A DNA stretch of 19,170 bases from an uncultured Alistipes sp. (GTDB taxonomy: Bacteria > Bacteroidota > Bacteroidia > Bacteroidales > Rikenellaceae): contig CAJGDL010000014.1 of NCBI GenBank assembly GCA_904502075.1, positions 1 through 19,170 of the forward strand, written 5' to 3'. The notes below the pieces were generated by a model. That model made no database searches and was not told the DNA's origin. It saw only the letters and a program-made list of their open reading frames with translations. How positions within the stretch are numbered: the stretch's first letter is position 1; each line of letters begins with the position of its first letter. A program made the position numbers and the translations under genes. This document shows, piece by piece, positions 5,933-14,695 of the stretch.

Positions 5933-7765
5933 TTAACGCGGGGTGTTCTCCTCGCTGAAATAACACTTCACCTTCTTGGCCCTGGCGGGGCCGATCAGAG
6001 CGGAAAGCTCCTCCAAGGGGGCAGCCTTCACCTTCGATACGGTGCGGAAATGTTTTAGCAGCGTCGAGATGGTCTTAACCCCGACCCCTTCGATAAGTTC
6101 CAACTCGCTATGAATAAAGTCGTTGCTTCGCTTTTGACGGTGAAAGGTGATACCAAAGCGGTGCGCCTCGTCGCGAATGTGGCAGACGACCTTCAGGGGC
6201 TCTCCCGTACGCGAAAGGTAATAGGGCATCGGGTCGTTGGGATAGAAGACCTCCTCGATGCGCTTCGCCAGGCCGACAATCGGCACACGGTCGGCAATAC
6301 CCAACTCGCAGAGAATCTGGTAGGCACTTGATAGTTGCCCTTTGCCGCCGTCGACAATTACCAGGTCGGGCAATTCAGCCCCCTCCTCCAGCAAGCGCGA
6401 GTAGCGACGGTAGACGATCTCGCGCATCGAGGCGAAGTCGTCGGGCCCCTCCACCGTCTTGATGTTGAAGTGGCGATACTCCTTGCGCGAGGGCTTACCA
6501 TTGCGAAAGACCACGCACGAGGCCACGGGGTGGGTTCCCTGTAGATTGGAGTTGTCGAAGCACTCGATGTGACGAGGCTCTCGATCCAGGTGCAATTCGC
6601 GCTGCATGGCCGCCATTAGGCGGTCGGCATGGCGATCGGGGTTCTTGATCTCAAGGTTTTTAAGCTGTTCGGCGCGGTAGATGCGGGCACTCTTCTCGGA
6701 GAATTGGAGCAATTCGAGCTTCTCGCCCCTCTTCGGAACAGTGAAAACCACCCCATCGAAGAGGAGCGTGGTCGAGGGGAGAAAAGGGACCACCACCTCG
6801 CGCGCCAACTCCCCCTGCGAGAGGCTCTCCACGGCATACTGTATGCCGAGCGTCAGAAGCTCTTCGGGGCTACTCTCGATACCCACCGAGAGGCGCATGG
6901 TCTGCACCCCCACAATCGAGCCGTGGCGCAGACGCACGAAATTGCAGTAGGCAGTCTCCTCGTCCAGGAGCAGAGAGAAGATATCCAGGTCGCCGATCTT
7001 GGCACTCACGATCACCGATTTACCCGAGTAGTTATCCAAGGCATCGAGACGCAGCTTGTAGCGTTGCGCCACCTCGAATTTCAGGGCCTCGGCCGCCTGC
7101 ATCATCTCGCGCTCAAGGTGCCTACGCACGGGGCGCAGATCACCCTTCAGGATCGAGGTAACGAGCTCAATATCGGCACGATACTCCTCGGGAGATTGCC
7201 CTCCGACACAGGGCCCTTTACAGTTGCCAAGGTGGTACTGAAGGCAGACCCCGTACCGGCCTCGAGCGATGGCCTCCTGCGAGAGATTCAAGGCGCAGGT
7301 ACGCAACGGTATCACCTCGCGGATAAACTCCAGCAGGCTGCGTTGCATCGAGATCGAGCCGTAGGGACCGAAATACTGCGACCCATCGCGCAACAGGCGG
7401 CGCGTGGATTGCACCCGCGGAAAGGGTTCGTTGCGCACCACGATCCAGGGGTAGGTCTTATCGTCCTTCAGAAGGATGTTGTAACGAGGTTGGAGGCTCT
7501 TGATGAGCGAATTTTCCAGGAGCAGGGCATCGGTTTCGCTCTCAACGACGATGTGGCGAATCTCCACGATCTGCTTGACCAACACCCGCACCTTGGCCGA
7601 GTGCTCCTTGCTCTGCACGAAGTAGGAGCTCACCCGCTTGCGCAGCGACTTGGCCTTGCCGACATAGATCACCGTACCGGTTCGATCGACAAACTGGTAA
7701 ACCCCCGGCGAGAGGGGCAGCAGGGCCACCTGCTCCTTGAGTGATAGTGTGGTGAGTGGTTCCAT
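5933..7765 (-). CDS. uvrC: Excinuclease ABC subunit C (UvrC)
   Basis: UvrC makes both incisions around a DNA lesion after UvrA/UvrB recognition, in the cytoplasm. From the ATG at 7765 it has 610 residues, the usual size. Domains in order: GIY-YIG nuclease (GVYQFVDRTGTVIYVGKA, about 21-38); four cysteines in the iron-sulfur ligand pattern (157, 174, 182, 186); a UVR motif for UvrB binding (about 214-243); the RNase H-like nuclease with D404 (ECFDNSN), D472 (VIVDGGKGQ) and H535 (DEAHRF); and a helix-hairpin-helix DNA-binding tail (about 554-598). An in-frame ATG at 7801 would add 12 residues, but those codons contain the promoter box TACATTTG and are not conserved in the family, so I prefer 7765. 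It appears monocistronic. Confidence 0.97.
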   Translation of the reverse strand: MEPLTTLSLKEQVALLPLSPGVYQFVDRTGTVIYVGKAKSLRKRVSSYFVQSKEHSAKVRVLVKQIVEIRHIVVESETDALLLENSLIKSLQPRYNILLKDDKTYPWIVVRNEPFPRVQSTRRLLRDGSQYFGPYGSISMQRSLLEFIREVIPLRTCALNLSQEAIARGRYGVCLQYHLGNCKGPCVGGQSPEEYRADIELVTSILKGDLRPVRRHLEREMMQAAEALKFEVAQRYKLRLDALDNYSGKSVIVSAKIGDLDIFSLLLDEETAYCNFVRLRHGSIVGVQTMRLSVGIESSPEELLTLGIQYAVESLSQGELAREVVVPFLPSTTLLFDGVVFTVPKRGEKLELLQFSEKSARIYRAEQLKNLEIKNPDRHADRLMAAMQRELHLDREPRHIECFDNSNLQGTHPVASCVVFRNGKPSRKEYRHFNIKTVEGPDDFASMREIVYRRYSRLLEEGAELPDLVIVDGGKGQLSSAYQILCELGIADRVPIVGLAKRIEEVFYPNDPMPYYLSRTGEPLKVVCHIRDEAHRFGITFHRQKRSNDFIHSELELIEGVGVKTISTLLKHFRTVSKVKAAPLEELSALIGPARAKKVKCYFSEENTPR

Positions 7766-7781
7766 CGGGCTCTTCTCTTGG

Positions 7782-7789
7782 CAAATGTA
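7782..7789 (-). promoter_or_regulatory. Probable -7 box for uvrC
   Basis: TACATTTG on the minus strand matches TAnnTTTG exactly and lies 16 bases before the ATG at 7765, predicting a very short leader. No clear -33 TTTG is present at the right distance. It argues against the in-frame upstream ATG at 7801. Confidence 0.55.
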
Positions 7790-7843
7790 GCAAATTTTCA
7801 CGAGTTTTACCGCAGGAAATGGTCAACCCTCATTATTTTTTGT

Positions 7844-7851
7844 TATATTTG
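7844..7851 (+). promoter_or_regulatory. -7 box for the lipoprotein/DUF5723 pair
   Basis: TATATTTG matches TAnnTTTG exactly, 51 bases before the ATG at 7903. No good -33 box is seen. It probably drives both genes downstream. Confidence 0.6.
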
Positions 7852-7902
7852 TAAATCGAAATCATCTTCCGAAAACTACCAACCTTCTAATACCTTAATG
7901 TT

Positions 7903-8865
7903 ATGAAGCGATTTTTTATCTTTCTGTTTGTGCTGATGGGGGCCGTGGCCTGCATCGACGAAAGCTACGACCTCTCAAAGGTGGAGGGCGACGATGTAGC
8001 CATCGGCAACAACTCCAGCGAGTTCCGAATGCCTCTCGCCCACATCACGCTCACGGCCGAGCAACTGATCTCGGAGAGCGACAGCGAAGATTCGGACATC
8101 ATTTCCACCTACCAGGAGGCCGACATTTGGCTCCCCTCCGAGTTGCCCGGCGAAGCCGAGTTTGTGGAGGTGCTCCTCCTGCAGGAGGACTCTGCCTACC
8201 TGCAATCCATCCTCAATGCCCTCTTCGACGAGATGGCCGTATCGGAGCAGAAGCGAATCGATGTCTGCACGCTGCTTGCCACCAAGTACCGCGAAGAGTT
8301 TATCTCGGTGCTGCCCACCAACCTCCCCTCGGAGGTGGTTCGCGAGATCGAAAATGCCTCGGCGGAGGAGGCGGCCACTCTGATTGGCGACCTCTTCCTG
8401 GATGAGGCGATCCGTACGGAGATCTCCCAATCGATTGGCCTGGTCGCCGAACACCACCTGACCGAGATGCAAGTGAAGGATGTGGTCTACGACATCGGCA
8501 ACCTGGGCTTGGGCTCCGATATCGAGAAGATGCTCATTGACAACCTTGATCCCAGGGGAACGGAGCCCGCAATCAATGCCCTCTACCTCTATGGCACAAT
8601 CGACAGCGAATTCCCCTTCTATCTTTTGATCGATCCTCACCTTGACGGAACGGATATCGACCTGGGGCCGCTGCGCGTAACCCACGAGGTCTACCCCATC
8701 GAGGAGAAGCGCCTCTACATCGAAGATGTGCAAACAATCTTTGCCGGCACCACCTTGACGATGCCGATCCGCATCTCACGCTACTACCCGAACCAGGGCT
8801 TGGACGAGAAGAGCGAAGTGCACATCCACCTGATGCTGCGTAAAACCGGCGCCTTGAAATTGTAA
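7903..8865 (+). CDS. Acidic lipoprotein of unknown function, paired with a DUF5723 protein
   Basis: This 320-residue protein begins with a lipoprotein signal (FFIFLFVLMGAVAC, lipid cysteine at 17), so it is likely anchored to the outer membrane. Directly after the cysteine comes IDESYDLSKVEGDDVAI, a type of start I associate with Bacteroidetes envelope lipoproteins of unknown role. The rest is rich in Asp and Glu, with a middle part that looks helical (about 100-200) and a C-terminal part with alternating strand-like stretches ending VHIHLMLRKTGALKL. No catalytic motif is visible. Only 24 bases separate it from the DUF5723 outer-membrane gene, with no terminator between, so the two are almost certainly co-transcribed. 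A partner or surface-exposed accessory of that protein is the simplest guess, but it is only a guess. Confidence 0.85.
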   Translation: MKRFFIFLFVLMGAVACIDESYDLSKVEGDDVAIGNNSSEFRMPLAHITLTAEQLISESDSEDSDIISTYQEADIWLPSELPGEAEFVEVLLLQEDSAYLQSILNALFDEMAVSEQKRIDVCTLLATKYREEFISVLPTNLPSEVVREIENASAEEAATLIGDLFLDEAIRTEISQSIGLVAEHHLTEMQVKDVVYDIGNLGLGSDIEKMLIDNLDPRGTEPAINALYLYGTIDSEFPFYLLIDPHLDGTDIDLGPLRVTHEVYPIEEKRLYIEDVQTIFAGTTLTMPIRISRYYPNQGLDEKSEVHIHLMLRKTGALKL

Positions 8866-8889
8866 CCCCACCCCAAAACAAGAAGCCTT

Positions 8890-10224
8890 ATGAAACGAAT
8901 ATATCTCCTGCTTACGATGGTCGTTGCAGCCCTTTCGGCTACGGCACAAAACCCCTCGACCTACTTTATGGACGGCACCCCGCTGCGCAGCCGATGGAAT
9001 CCGGCCTTCACAACCGAACGCGGCTACGTCAACATCCCCGGAATCGGCGCCATTCAAGTTGGCACCGAGGGCAACCTCGCCCTCTCGGACATCCTCTACC
9101 CCACCCCCAGCGGCTCGCTGACGACCCTCTTCTCGGGAAGCGTCCCCGCTTCGTTGGTACTCGAGGATCTTAACCCCATGAATACGATCGGCATGGGAGT
9201 TCACATGAACCTAATCGGCTTTGGTGCCTACACCCAAAAACGCCACCACTTTTGGAGCGCCGAACTCAACCTGCGTGCCGACCTTGACTCACGCTTCCCC
9301 TACGAACTCTTCGACTTCATGAAGAACGGCAATTCGGCCAACATCGCCAACCTGGGTCTCTCGCTTGAGAGCTACGCCGAGGCGGCCTTCAGCTACACCT
9401 TCCCGATCGTCGACGAACTCTACTTGGGCGTACGCGCCAAAGTGCTCTTTGGTTTGGCCCGAGGTGCGATGAATTTCGAGCAATTCGACGCCCGTCTTGG
9501 CGAAGATAGCTGGTCGGCACACGCTGTGGGAAACATGGAGTTCTCGGGGTTGATGCCTGCCACCAAGACCCTCCAGGATGGTCGCGTAGTCTACGACATG
9601 GCCGAACTCGCCAACAACTTCAAGGCTCCGGCCGGCTACGGTTTCGGGTTTGACGTGGGTGCCGAGTGGACACTGCTCGACGACCACCTACGCCTCTCGG
9701 CCTCGGTCAACGACATCGGCATGATGTGTTGGACGAAATCGGCCTCCTCGATCGGCCGCGTCGATCACCAAATCCTCTTCACGGGGGTGGAGACCGATGA
9801 AAACGGAAATGCCGTACACCCCGAATTCAACCTCGACGAGTTGGAGTTCGACGTTCAGGAGAGCCGAGGAATCACCAAGGCCCTGCGCGCCTCGATCAAC
9901 GTGGGAGGCGAATACAACTTCCTCGACCGCCGCATCGGTCTGGGTCTCTTCTACCAGGCCAAGTTCCGCGAGTACAACACGCTCCACAATGTCACCTTCT
10001 CGGCCAACTTCCGCCCGCTGGATTGGCTCCACATTACGGGAAGCTACTCGCTGGTAAACAACAGTTCGCAGGCCGTAGGTCTTGCCTTGAACCTCTGCCC
10101 GAGATTCATCAGTTTCTTCGTAGGTACCGACATTCTCCTCTCGAAGAAGAACCCGCAGTGGATTCCGATTCACCAAAGCAACATGAACCTCACTTTCGGT
10201 CTCTCGGTCCCCATTGGCAAGTAA
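8890..10224 (+). CDS. DUF5723 family outer-membrane protein
   Basis: This 444-residue protein has a Sec signal peptide (residues 1 to about 20, cleaved after ATAQ). The mature start, NPSTYFMDGTPLRSRWNPAF, is typical of the DUF5723 family as I remember it. The chain is full of alternating hydrophobic and aromatic beta-strands with glycine-rich turns (for example AGYGFGFDVGAEWTL and HITGSYSLVNNSSQAVGLAL) and ends in a strand, NLTFGLSVPIGK, as outer-membrane beta-barrels do. Family and barrel features are inferred by eye, and the transported or bound substrate is unknown. It follows the lipoprotein gene by 24 bases and ends just before a strong bidirectional terminator, making a two-gene unit. 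Confidence 0.88.
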   Translation: MKRIYLLLTMVVAALSATAQNPSTYFMDGTPLRSRWNPAFTTERGYVNIPGIGAIQVGTEGNLALSDILYPTPSGSLTTLFSGSVPASLVLEDLNPMNTIGMGVHMNLIGFGAYTQKRHHFWSAELNLRADLDSRFPYELFDFMKNGNSANIANLGLSLESYAEAAFSYTFPIVDELYLGVRAKVLFGLARGAMNFEQFDARLGEDSWSAHAVGNMEFSGLMPATKTLQDGRVVYDMAELANNFKAPAGYGFGFDVGAEWTLLDDHLRLSASVNDIGMMCWTKSASSIGRVDHQILFTGVETDENGNAVHPEFNLDELEFDVQESRGITKALRASINVGGEYNFLDRRIGLGLFYQAKFREYNTLHNVTFSANFRPLDWLHITGSYSLVNNSSQAVGLALNLCPRFISFFVGTDILLSKKNPQWIPIHQSNMNLTFGLSVPIGK

Positions 10225-10239
10225 AGAGGCAGATGACAA

Positions 10240-10277
10240 AAAAAAGTGTGGCGGAGAAAACTCCGCCACACTTTTTT
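10240..10277. terminator. Bidirectional terminator between convergent genes
   Basis: A perfect 17-bp stem (10240-10256 with 10261-10277) with an AAAA loop has A-runs on the left and T-runs on the right, so it terminates both strands. It serves the DUF5723 gene (+) and the nucleotidase gene (-), and its last base is two bases from the nucleotidase stop codon. Confidence 0.95.
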
Positions 10278-10279
10278 GT

Positions 10280-11695
10280 CTATCGAATGGTTTGCAACAC
10301 AGACCCGAGTGGCTCATAAACCTCACGGGAGAGGCTCTTGAGTAGTGCATCGGTTACCAAGAGGTCGGTCGTGGTTCCATTTTCTCCCTGCACCTCCTTG
10401 TAAGTCTTAAAGATGTAGTCGCCCAAGGCCACGCGGTAACTCTTCCCCTCCTTGAGGGTTGGGAAGCAAACATCTACGGCATCATTGCCATCGGTGATCA
10501 CCTCGTAGGGGATCGTGGCAAAGAGGTCAATACAGTGGGCCTCGGAGGGCTTTACCGTATCGTTGAACTTGGCAATAATCATCGTACGCAAGTGAGCCGG
10601 GGTCATCTCCAGCAGGCTGATCTTCGATTGAAAAGGCTCCAAATTGTAGATATCGACCAACGCAACACCTCCTGCAGCCAAGGAGTCGAGGCGCACTCCG
10701 CCGTAGTGGTAGATACCAATCTCGGCCTGGGCCTCACAACGGATGCTCTCGGCAAAAAGGTAGCACAAATCGGTACGCCCCGCCGTCGTGGCAAGTTCGC
10801 CCACAGATCGTTGCAGAGCAGGATTCTCCTTAATCGTAGCGACCATGCCGGCCACTACGGGGTCCGGCTCATAATCGGCCAACGAGACCTCGCGGTAGGA
10901 GAGTTCGGGCAGGCCCTCCGCGTCCATACGAATTGTCGTGGCACCCACAAATTTCAGATTCTTGCCCGTTTGGGTAATCAGCGTCCGACCCACCCGCTCG
11001 TTCGTGCGGTCGTGGCTATGGCCGCCGATAATCAGGTCGTAGGCCGAGGTTGCCGCGACAATCTCTCGGTCGCGCTCCAGCCCCACATGGGTCATGGCTA
11101 CGCGCACATCACAGGCATCGAGCAGCTCCGCGCTCTCTACAGCCGTCTGCACCGCATCGCGGAAGGTGAGCCCCTCGAAGATCGCATCGTGGCCATCGGG
11201 ATGGTTGTTGGGGCCATAGTTGGTCACCACCCCCGTAAATCCCACCGAGATTCCTCCGCGCTGAATCTTACGCGAAGCGTCAAATCCCTTCAATTCGGCC
11301 CCTTCGGGACTCTCGAGATTGGCACAGATGAGCGGAAACTCCATCATCCCCGCCACACGCTCCAACAAAGCCTGTCCCGCATCAAATTCGTGGTTGCCGA
11401 GGATGGCCAGATCGTAGCCCAAGTGGTTCATCAGATCAATGATCGGACGACGATCCTCCGCCAAATCGACATAGGCGTTTCCTGTCCAGCGGTCACCGGC
11501 ATCCACCAAAATCACCTGGGCCGTATCGCGACACCGCGCTACGGCAGTGGCCAATTCAGGGAAACGGTCAATCTGGGCATGGATGTCATTGGTCGAGAGA
11601 ATAACCACCTCGCGCGGGGGCTCATTGCACCCTGCCACTCCGATCATCGAGAGGGCGAAGAGTGCCGATAAAAGGTATAAAAAGGCTCTATTCAT
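10280..11695 (-). CDS. UshA-like metallophosphatase/5'-nucleotidase lipoprotein
   Basis: This 471-residue enzyme should remove phosphate from nucleotides, releasing nucleosides outside the cytoplasm. A lipoprotein signal ends at GVAGC (C23). The metallophosphatase ligands are all present: D37 and H39 (STNDIHAQ), D65/D68 (DAGDR), N101-H102 (GNHEFD), H203 (MTHVG), and H226 and H228 (GGHSH). Residues from about 300 form the 5'-nucleotidase C-terminal domain (GGVRLDSLAAG at 332-342 and NLEPFQSKI at 351-359). Both domains sit in one chain. The usual UshA chain is somewhat longer. Exact substrate is inferred from the family only. It is transcribed away from the nucleoside kinase gene through overlapping promoters, which would suit salvage of the released nucleosides. 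The stop is TAG at 10280-10282. Confidence 0.93.
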   Translation of the reverse strand: MNRAFLYLLSALFALSMIGVAGCNEPPREVVILSTNDIHAQIDRFPELATAVARCRDTAQVILVDAGDRWTGNAYVDLAEDRRPIIDLMNHLGYDLAILGNHEFDAGQALLERVAGMMEFPLICANLESPEGAELKGFDASRKIQRGGISVGFTGVVTNYGPNNHPDGHDAIFEGLTFRDAVQTAVESAELLDACDVRVAMTHVGLERDREIVAATSAYDLIIGGHSHDRTNERVGRTLITQTGKNLKFVGATTIRMDAEGLPELSYREVSLADYEPDPVVAGMVATIKENPALQRSVGELATTAGRTDLCYLFAESIRCEAQAEIGIYHYGGVRLDSLAAGGVALVDIYNLEPFQSKISLLEMTPAHLRTMIIAKFNDTVKPSEAHCIDLFATIPYEVITDGNDAVDVCFPTLKEGKSYRVALGDYIFKTYKEVQGENGTTTDLLVTDALLKSLSREVYEPLGSVLQTIR

Positions 11696-11716
11696 GGCTT
11701 TTTGTTCTAAACTACC

Positions 11717-11746
11717 TTGTAAAGATAGGAATTTTTCGTAACTTTA
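11717..11746 (+). promoter_or_regulatory. Promoter of the nucleoside kinase operon
   Basis: CTTG (11716-11719), a 19-base spacer and TAACTTTA (11739-11746) give a near-consensus -33/-7 pair. The -7 box ends 19 bases before the ATG at 11766. It overlaps the opposite-strand promoter of the nucleotidase gene almost completely. Confidence 0.6.
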
Positions 11747-11750
11747 CCAA
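11720..11750 (-). promoter_or_regulatory. Promoter of the nucleotidase gene
   Basis: On the minus strand CTTG (TTG at 11750-11748), a 20-base spacer and TATCTTTA (11727-11720) form a near-consensus pair, with the ATG 24 bases past the -7 box. It shares most of its bases with the divergent kinase promoter. Confidence 0.6.
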
Positions 11751-11765
11751 GCAATACGAATTTTT

Positions 11766-13448
11766 ATGAAGACCAACGACCTGATCTCCATCATCTGCGA
11801 GAACGATGGGCAAAGACACGAAGTAGCCGTGGGAACCCCTTTGAGCGAGGTGGCCGCCACCATTTCGGCGAACGATGGGCGACCTCTGCTTGCCGCCTTT
11901 GTCAACAACCGGCTCAAAGAGCTCTCCTACCGCATCTACCATCCCGTAACACTCCGTTTCGTAGACATCGGCTCGTTTGCCGGTTTTCGTCTCTACCAAC
12001 GCACCGTCTGGTTTATTCTACAAAAGGCGGTACGCGACCTGTGGCCCGAACACTCTCTGCGAATTCGCCACTCGCTCGGTCAGAGCGGATTCTATTGCGA
12101 AGTGGAGGGGATGCCCCTGATCTCGGACGATGAGATTGCCGCCTTGGAGCTGCGCATGAGACAGATCACCGAAGCCGACTTCCCGATCAAACGACGCAGT
12201 CTGCTCACCTCCGAACTGCGCGAGCTCTACCTGCGCGAGGGATTCGAGGACAAACTGCCGCTATTGGACTCCCGGCCGCGTCTTTATAGCACCCTCTACA
12301 CGATGGACGATGCCATCGGCTACTTCTACGGGCCGTTGGCCCCCTCTTCGGGTTATGTAAAACTCTTTGCCCTGAAGCGTTGCTTCAACGGCTTCCACCT
12401 GGCCCTACCCCTGCGTACCGACCCCGATCGGGTACATAGCAACACCATGCAGGAGAAGATGTTTGACATCTTCCACGACTACAAGCGCTGGAACGAATTG
12501 TTGGGCGTAGCCACCGTGGGACAGATCAACCACCGTATCCTGGAGGGGCGCACCGCCGAGATGGTGCGTATTGCCGAGGCGGTACACGAACGAAGCCTCT
12601 CGAAGATTGCCGACCGCATCTACGCCGCCAACGAGACCCACGGCACCCGACTCGTTTTGATCTCGGGCCCCTCTTCGAGTGGCAAAACCACGACCGCCAA
12701 ACGACTGACCGTGCAGTTGCAAGTCCTTGGACTCAATCCGCACATCATCTCGCTCGACGACTACTTTGTGGATCGCGAGCGTACCCCGCGCGATGAGAAG
12801 GGCGACTACGACTACGAAGCCCTCGAGGCGATCGACCTCGAACTCTTCAATCAACACCTCGAGGAGCTCTTCCAAGACAAGGCCGTAACCATTCCGCGCT
12901 ACAACTTCATCACCGGCCTGCGCGAATGGCACGAGGAGCCGCTGCAACTCGACGAGCGGTCGATTCTGATCGTCGAGGGCATTCACGGCTTGAATCCCCG
13001 CCTGACCCCCTCGATTCCGAAGGAGCAGAAGTTTTCGATCTACGCCTCGTGTTTCACCTCGATCTCGATGGACAACCTCTCACGCATCGCCACCTCCGAC
13101 AACCGCCTGTTGCGCCGCATGACACGCGACTATGTGCAGCGCGGAAGCAATGCCCGTTCGACCTTGGCCCGCTGGGGGAGCGTACGCCACGGCGAGGAGA
13201 AACACATCTTCCCCTACCAGGAGAATGCCGATGTGATGTTCAACACCTCGCTCTTCTACGAACTCTCGGTACTGCGTCCTCTGGCCGAGCCGATTCTGCG
13301 CGAGGTTCCCGACACCGTTCCCGAGTACGATGAGGCCCAACGCCTTCTGCAATTCCTCGACAATTTTACGCCGATTTACGACCTGAAAGATATTCCGCCC
13401 ACCTCCGTCCTGCGCGAATTTGTCGGAGGAAGCACCTTTCAATATTAA
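11766..13448 (+). CDS. Nucleoside (uridine-type) kinase with a ThrRS-like N-terminal region
   Basis: This 560-residue cytoplasmic protein joins two parts. Residues 1 to about 75 resemble a TGS domain, and about 76-200 resemble the second, editing-type domain of threonyl-tRNA synthetase (RIRHSLGQSGFYCEVEG). The HxxxH zinc motif of true editing domains is not visible, so editing is unlikely. The C-terminal part is a P-loop kinase of the uridine kinase/phosphoribulokinase family: Walker A GPSSSGKTT (301-309), then SLDDYFVDRERTPRDEKGDY (329-348) in the nucleoside-binding region and the strand ILIVEGIHGL. The expected role is ATP-dependent phosphorylation of a pyrimidine nucleoside, but the substrate is not proven. 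The fused arrangement is, as far as I recall, common in Bacteroidetes and Firmicutes. It is the first gene of a probable operon; the esterase gene starts 53 bases on, with no terminator or promoter box between. Confidence 0.9.
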   Translation: MKTNDLISIICENDGQRHEVAVGTPLSEVAATISANDGRPLLAAFVNNRLKELSYRIYHPVTLRFVDIGSFAGFRLYQRTVWFILQKAVRDLWPEHSLRIRHSLGQSGFYCEVEGMPLISDDEIAALELRMRQITEADFPIKRRSLLTSELRELYLREGFEDKLPLLDSRPRLYSTLYTMDDAIGYFYGPLAPSSGYVKLFALKRCFNGFHLALPLRTDPDRVHSNTMQEKMFDIFHDYKRWNELLGVATVGQINHRILEGRTAEMVRIAEAVHERSLSKIADRIYAANETHGTRLVLISGPSSSGKTTTAKRLTVQLQVLGLNPHIISLDDYFVDRERTPRDEKGDYDYEALEAIDLELFNQHLEELFQDKAVTIPRYNFITGLREWHEEPLQLDERSILIVEGIHGLNPRLTPSIPKEQKFSIYASCFTSISMDNLSRIATSDNRLLRRMTRDYVQRGSNARSTLARWGSVRHGEEKHIFPYQENADVMFNTSLFYELSVLRPLAEPILREVPDTVPEYDEAQRLLQFLDNFTPIYDLKDIPPTSVLREFVGGSTFQY

Positions 13449-13501
13449 CCGTTCACGCGCTGCGATAACAAATCACAAAAAACCGTAAAACCCGAAATCT
13501 C

Positions 13502-14692
13502 ATGAAAAAGTTTTCGATCCTGCTGATTTTTCTCCTGACGGCCCTCACGGTCGGAGCCCAAGAGGCCCTTTGGAGCCATACCGAGATCACCTCACCCGAG
13601 GTCCACACCGATGGCTCGGTTACCTTCCGTTTCGTTGCCCCCTCGGCCCAAAAGGTGGAGCTGACGGGCGACTTCCTCCCCCCGCGACGGGTGATGACCC
13701 CGAAAGGGGAGCAGTCGGCGGCCGGGGTGGCTGCGATGCAACGCGGTGAGGGCGGCCTCTGGGAGTACACGACCCAACCGCTCGCATCGGAACTCTACAG
13801 CTACTCCTTTTTAGTGGATGGATTGCGCGTTACCGACCCCAACAATGTCTACCTGAATCGCGACATCGCATCGCTCACCAACATCTTTCTGGTCGGAGGC
13901 GGACAGGGCGACCTCTACGGGGTGCAAGAGGTGCCCCACGGCTCGGTAACCCGCTGCTGGTACCCCTCGCCCACGCTTGACACCTCGCGCCGTCTTTCGG
14001 TCTACACCCCCGCGGGCTACGAAGATTCCGAGCGCGAATATCCGGTGCTCTATCTTTTGCATGGCATGGGAGGCGACGAGGAGGCCTGGCTCTCGCTGGG
14101 ACGTGCGGCCCAAATCCTCGACAACCTGATCGCCCAGGGAAAAGCCCGTGAGATGATTGTGGTGATGACCAACGGCAATGCCGCCTTGCAGGCGGCCCCG
14201 GGAGAGACCACCCAGGGACTCTACAAGCCCACCACACGCCTGCCCCGCACGATGGAGGGGTCGTTCGAGGAGTCATTCCAGGATGTGATCGACTACATCG
14301 ACACCCACTACCGCACCCGCGCAGAGAAGTCCGGGCGTGCCATTGCCGGCCTATCGATGGGTGGATTCCACGCCCTCCACATCTCGCGCTACTACGCCGA
14401 CATGTTTGACTATGTGGGGCTCTTCTCGGCCGCCATCCGACCCGAGCGGGCTGTCAATTCGCCCGTCTACGACGACTTCGAAGGGAGCCTCGAACAGCAA
14501 AAGCGCAATGGCCTGAAACTCTATTGGATCGCCTGTGGCGAGGATGATTTCCTTTGGGAGCACAACAAGAACTACCGCGCCCTGCTCGACGAGATGGCCT
14601 TCCCCTACACCTTCCGTCAAAGCGACGGTGGCCACACCTGGCGCAACTGGCGCATCTACCTCTCGGAGTTCGTTCCCCAACTTTTTCGATAA
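13502..14692 (+). CDS. Secreted CE1-type esterase with an N-terminal CBM48/E-set domain
   Basis: This 396-residue exported enzyme has a signal peptide (MKKFSILLIFLLTALTVGA, cut before or after Q20). Residues about 25-130 form an immunoglobulin-like E-set/CBM48 domain (VTFRFVAPSAQKVELTGDF). Residues about 150-396 form an alpha/beta-hydrolase of the esterase D/feruloyl-esterase type: PVLYLLHGMGGDEEAW, the nucleophile S285 in GLSMGG, an acid at D348/D349 (CGEDDF) and H378 (GGHTW). Members of this group cut acyl or feruloyl esters from plant polysaccharides. The substrate here cannot be read, and no polysaccharide-utilisation genes (SusC/SusD) are nearby. It lies between the kinase gene (53 bases) and the DAHP synthase gene (3 bases), so it is probably transcribed with both, an odd mixture of functions. 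Confidence 0.92.
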   Translation: MKKFSILLIFLLTALTVGAQEALWSHTEITSPEVHTDGSVTFRFVAPSAQKVELTGDFLPPRRVMTPKGEQSAAGVAAMQRGEGGLWEYTTQPLASELYSYSFLVDGLRVTDPNNVYLNRDIASLTNIFLVGGGQGDLYGVQEVPHGSVTRCWYPSPTLDTSRRLSVYTPAGYEDSEREYPVLYLLHGMGGDEEAWLSLGRAAQILDNLIAQGKAREMIVVMTNGNAALQAAPGETTQGLYKPTTRLPRTMEGSFEESFQDVIDYIDTHYRTRAEKSGRAIAGLSMGGFHALHISRYYADMFDYVGLFSAAIRPERAVNSPVYDDFEGSLEQQKRNGLKLYWIACGEDDFLWEHNKNYRALLDEMAFPYTFRQSDGGHTWRNWRIYLSEFVPQLFR

Positions 14693-14695
14693 GGC

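Noticed and set aside
6629..7744. 371-codon + strand frame, and a similar 378-codon frame at 10535-11671
   Set aside because: Both are antisense to well-conserved genes (uvrC and the nucleotidase) and have no domain features.
7766..7801. Upstream in-frame ATG of uvrC adding 12 residues
   Set aside because: These codons contain the exact promoter box TACATTTG, and family members begin near the ATG at 7765.
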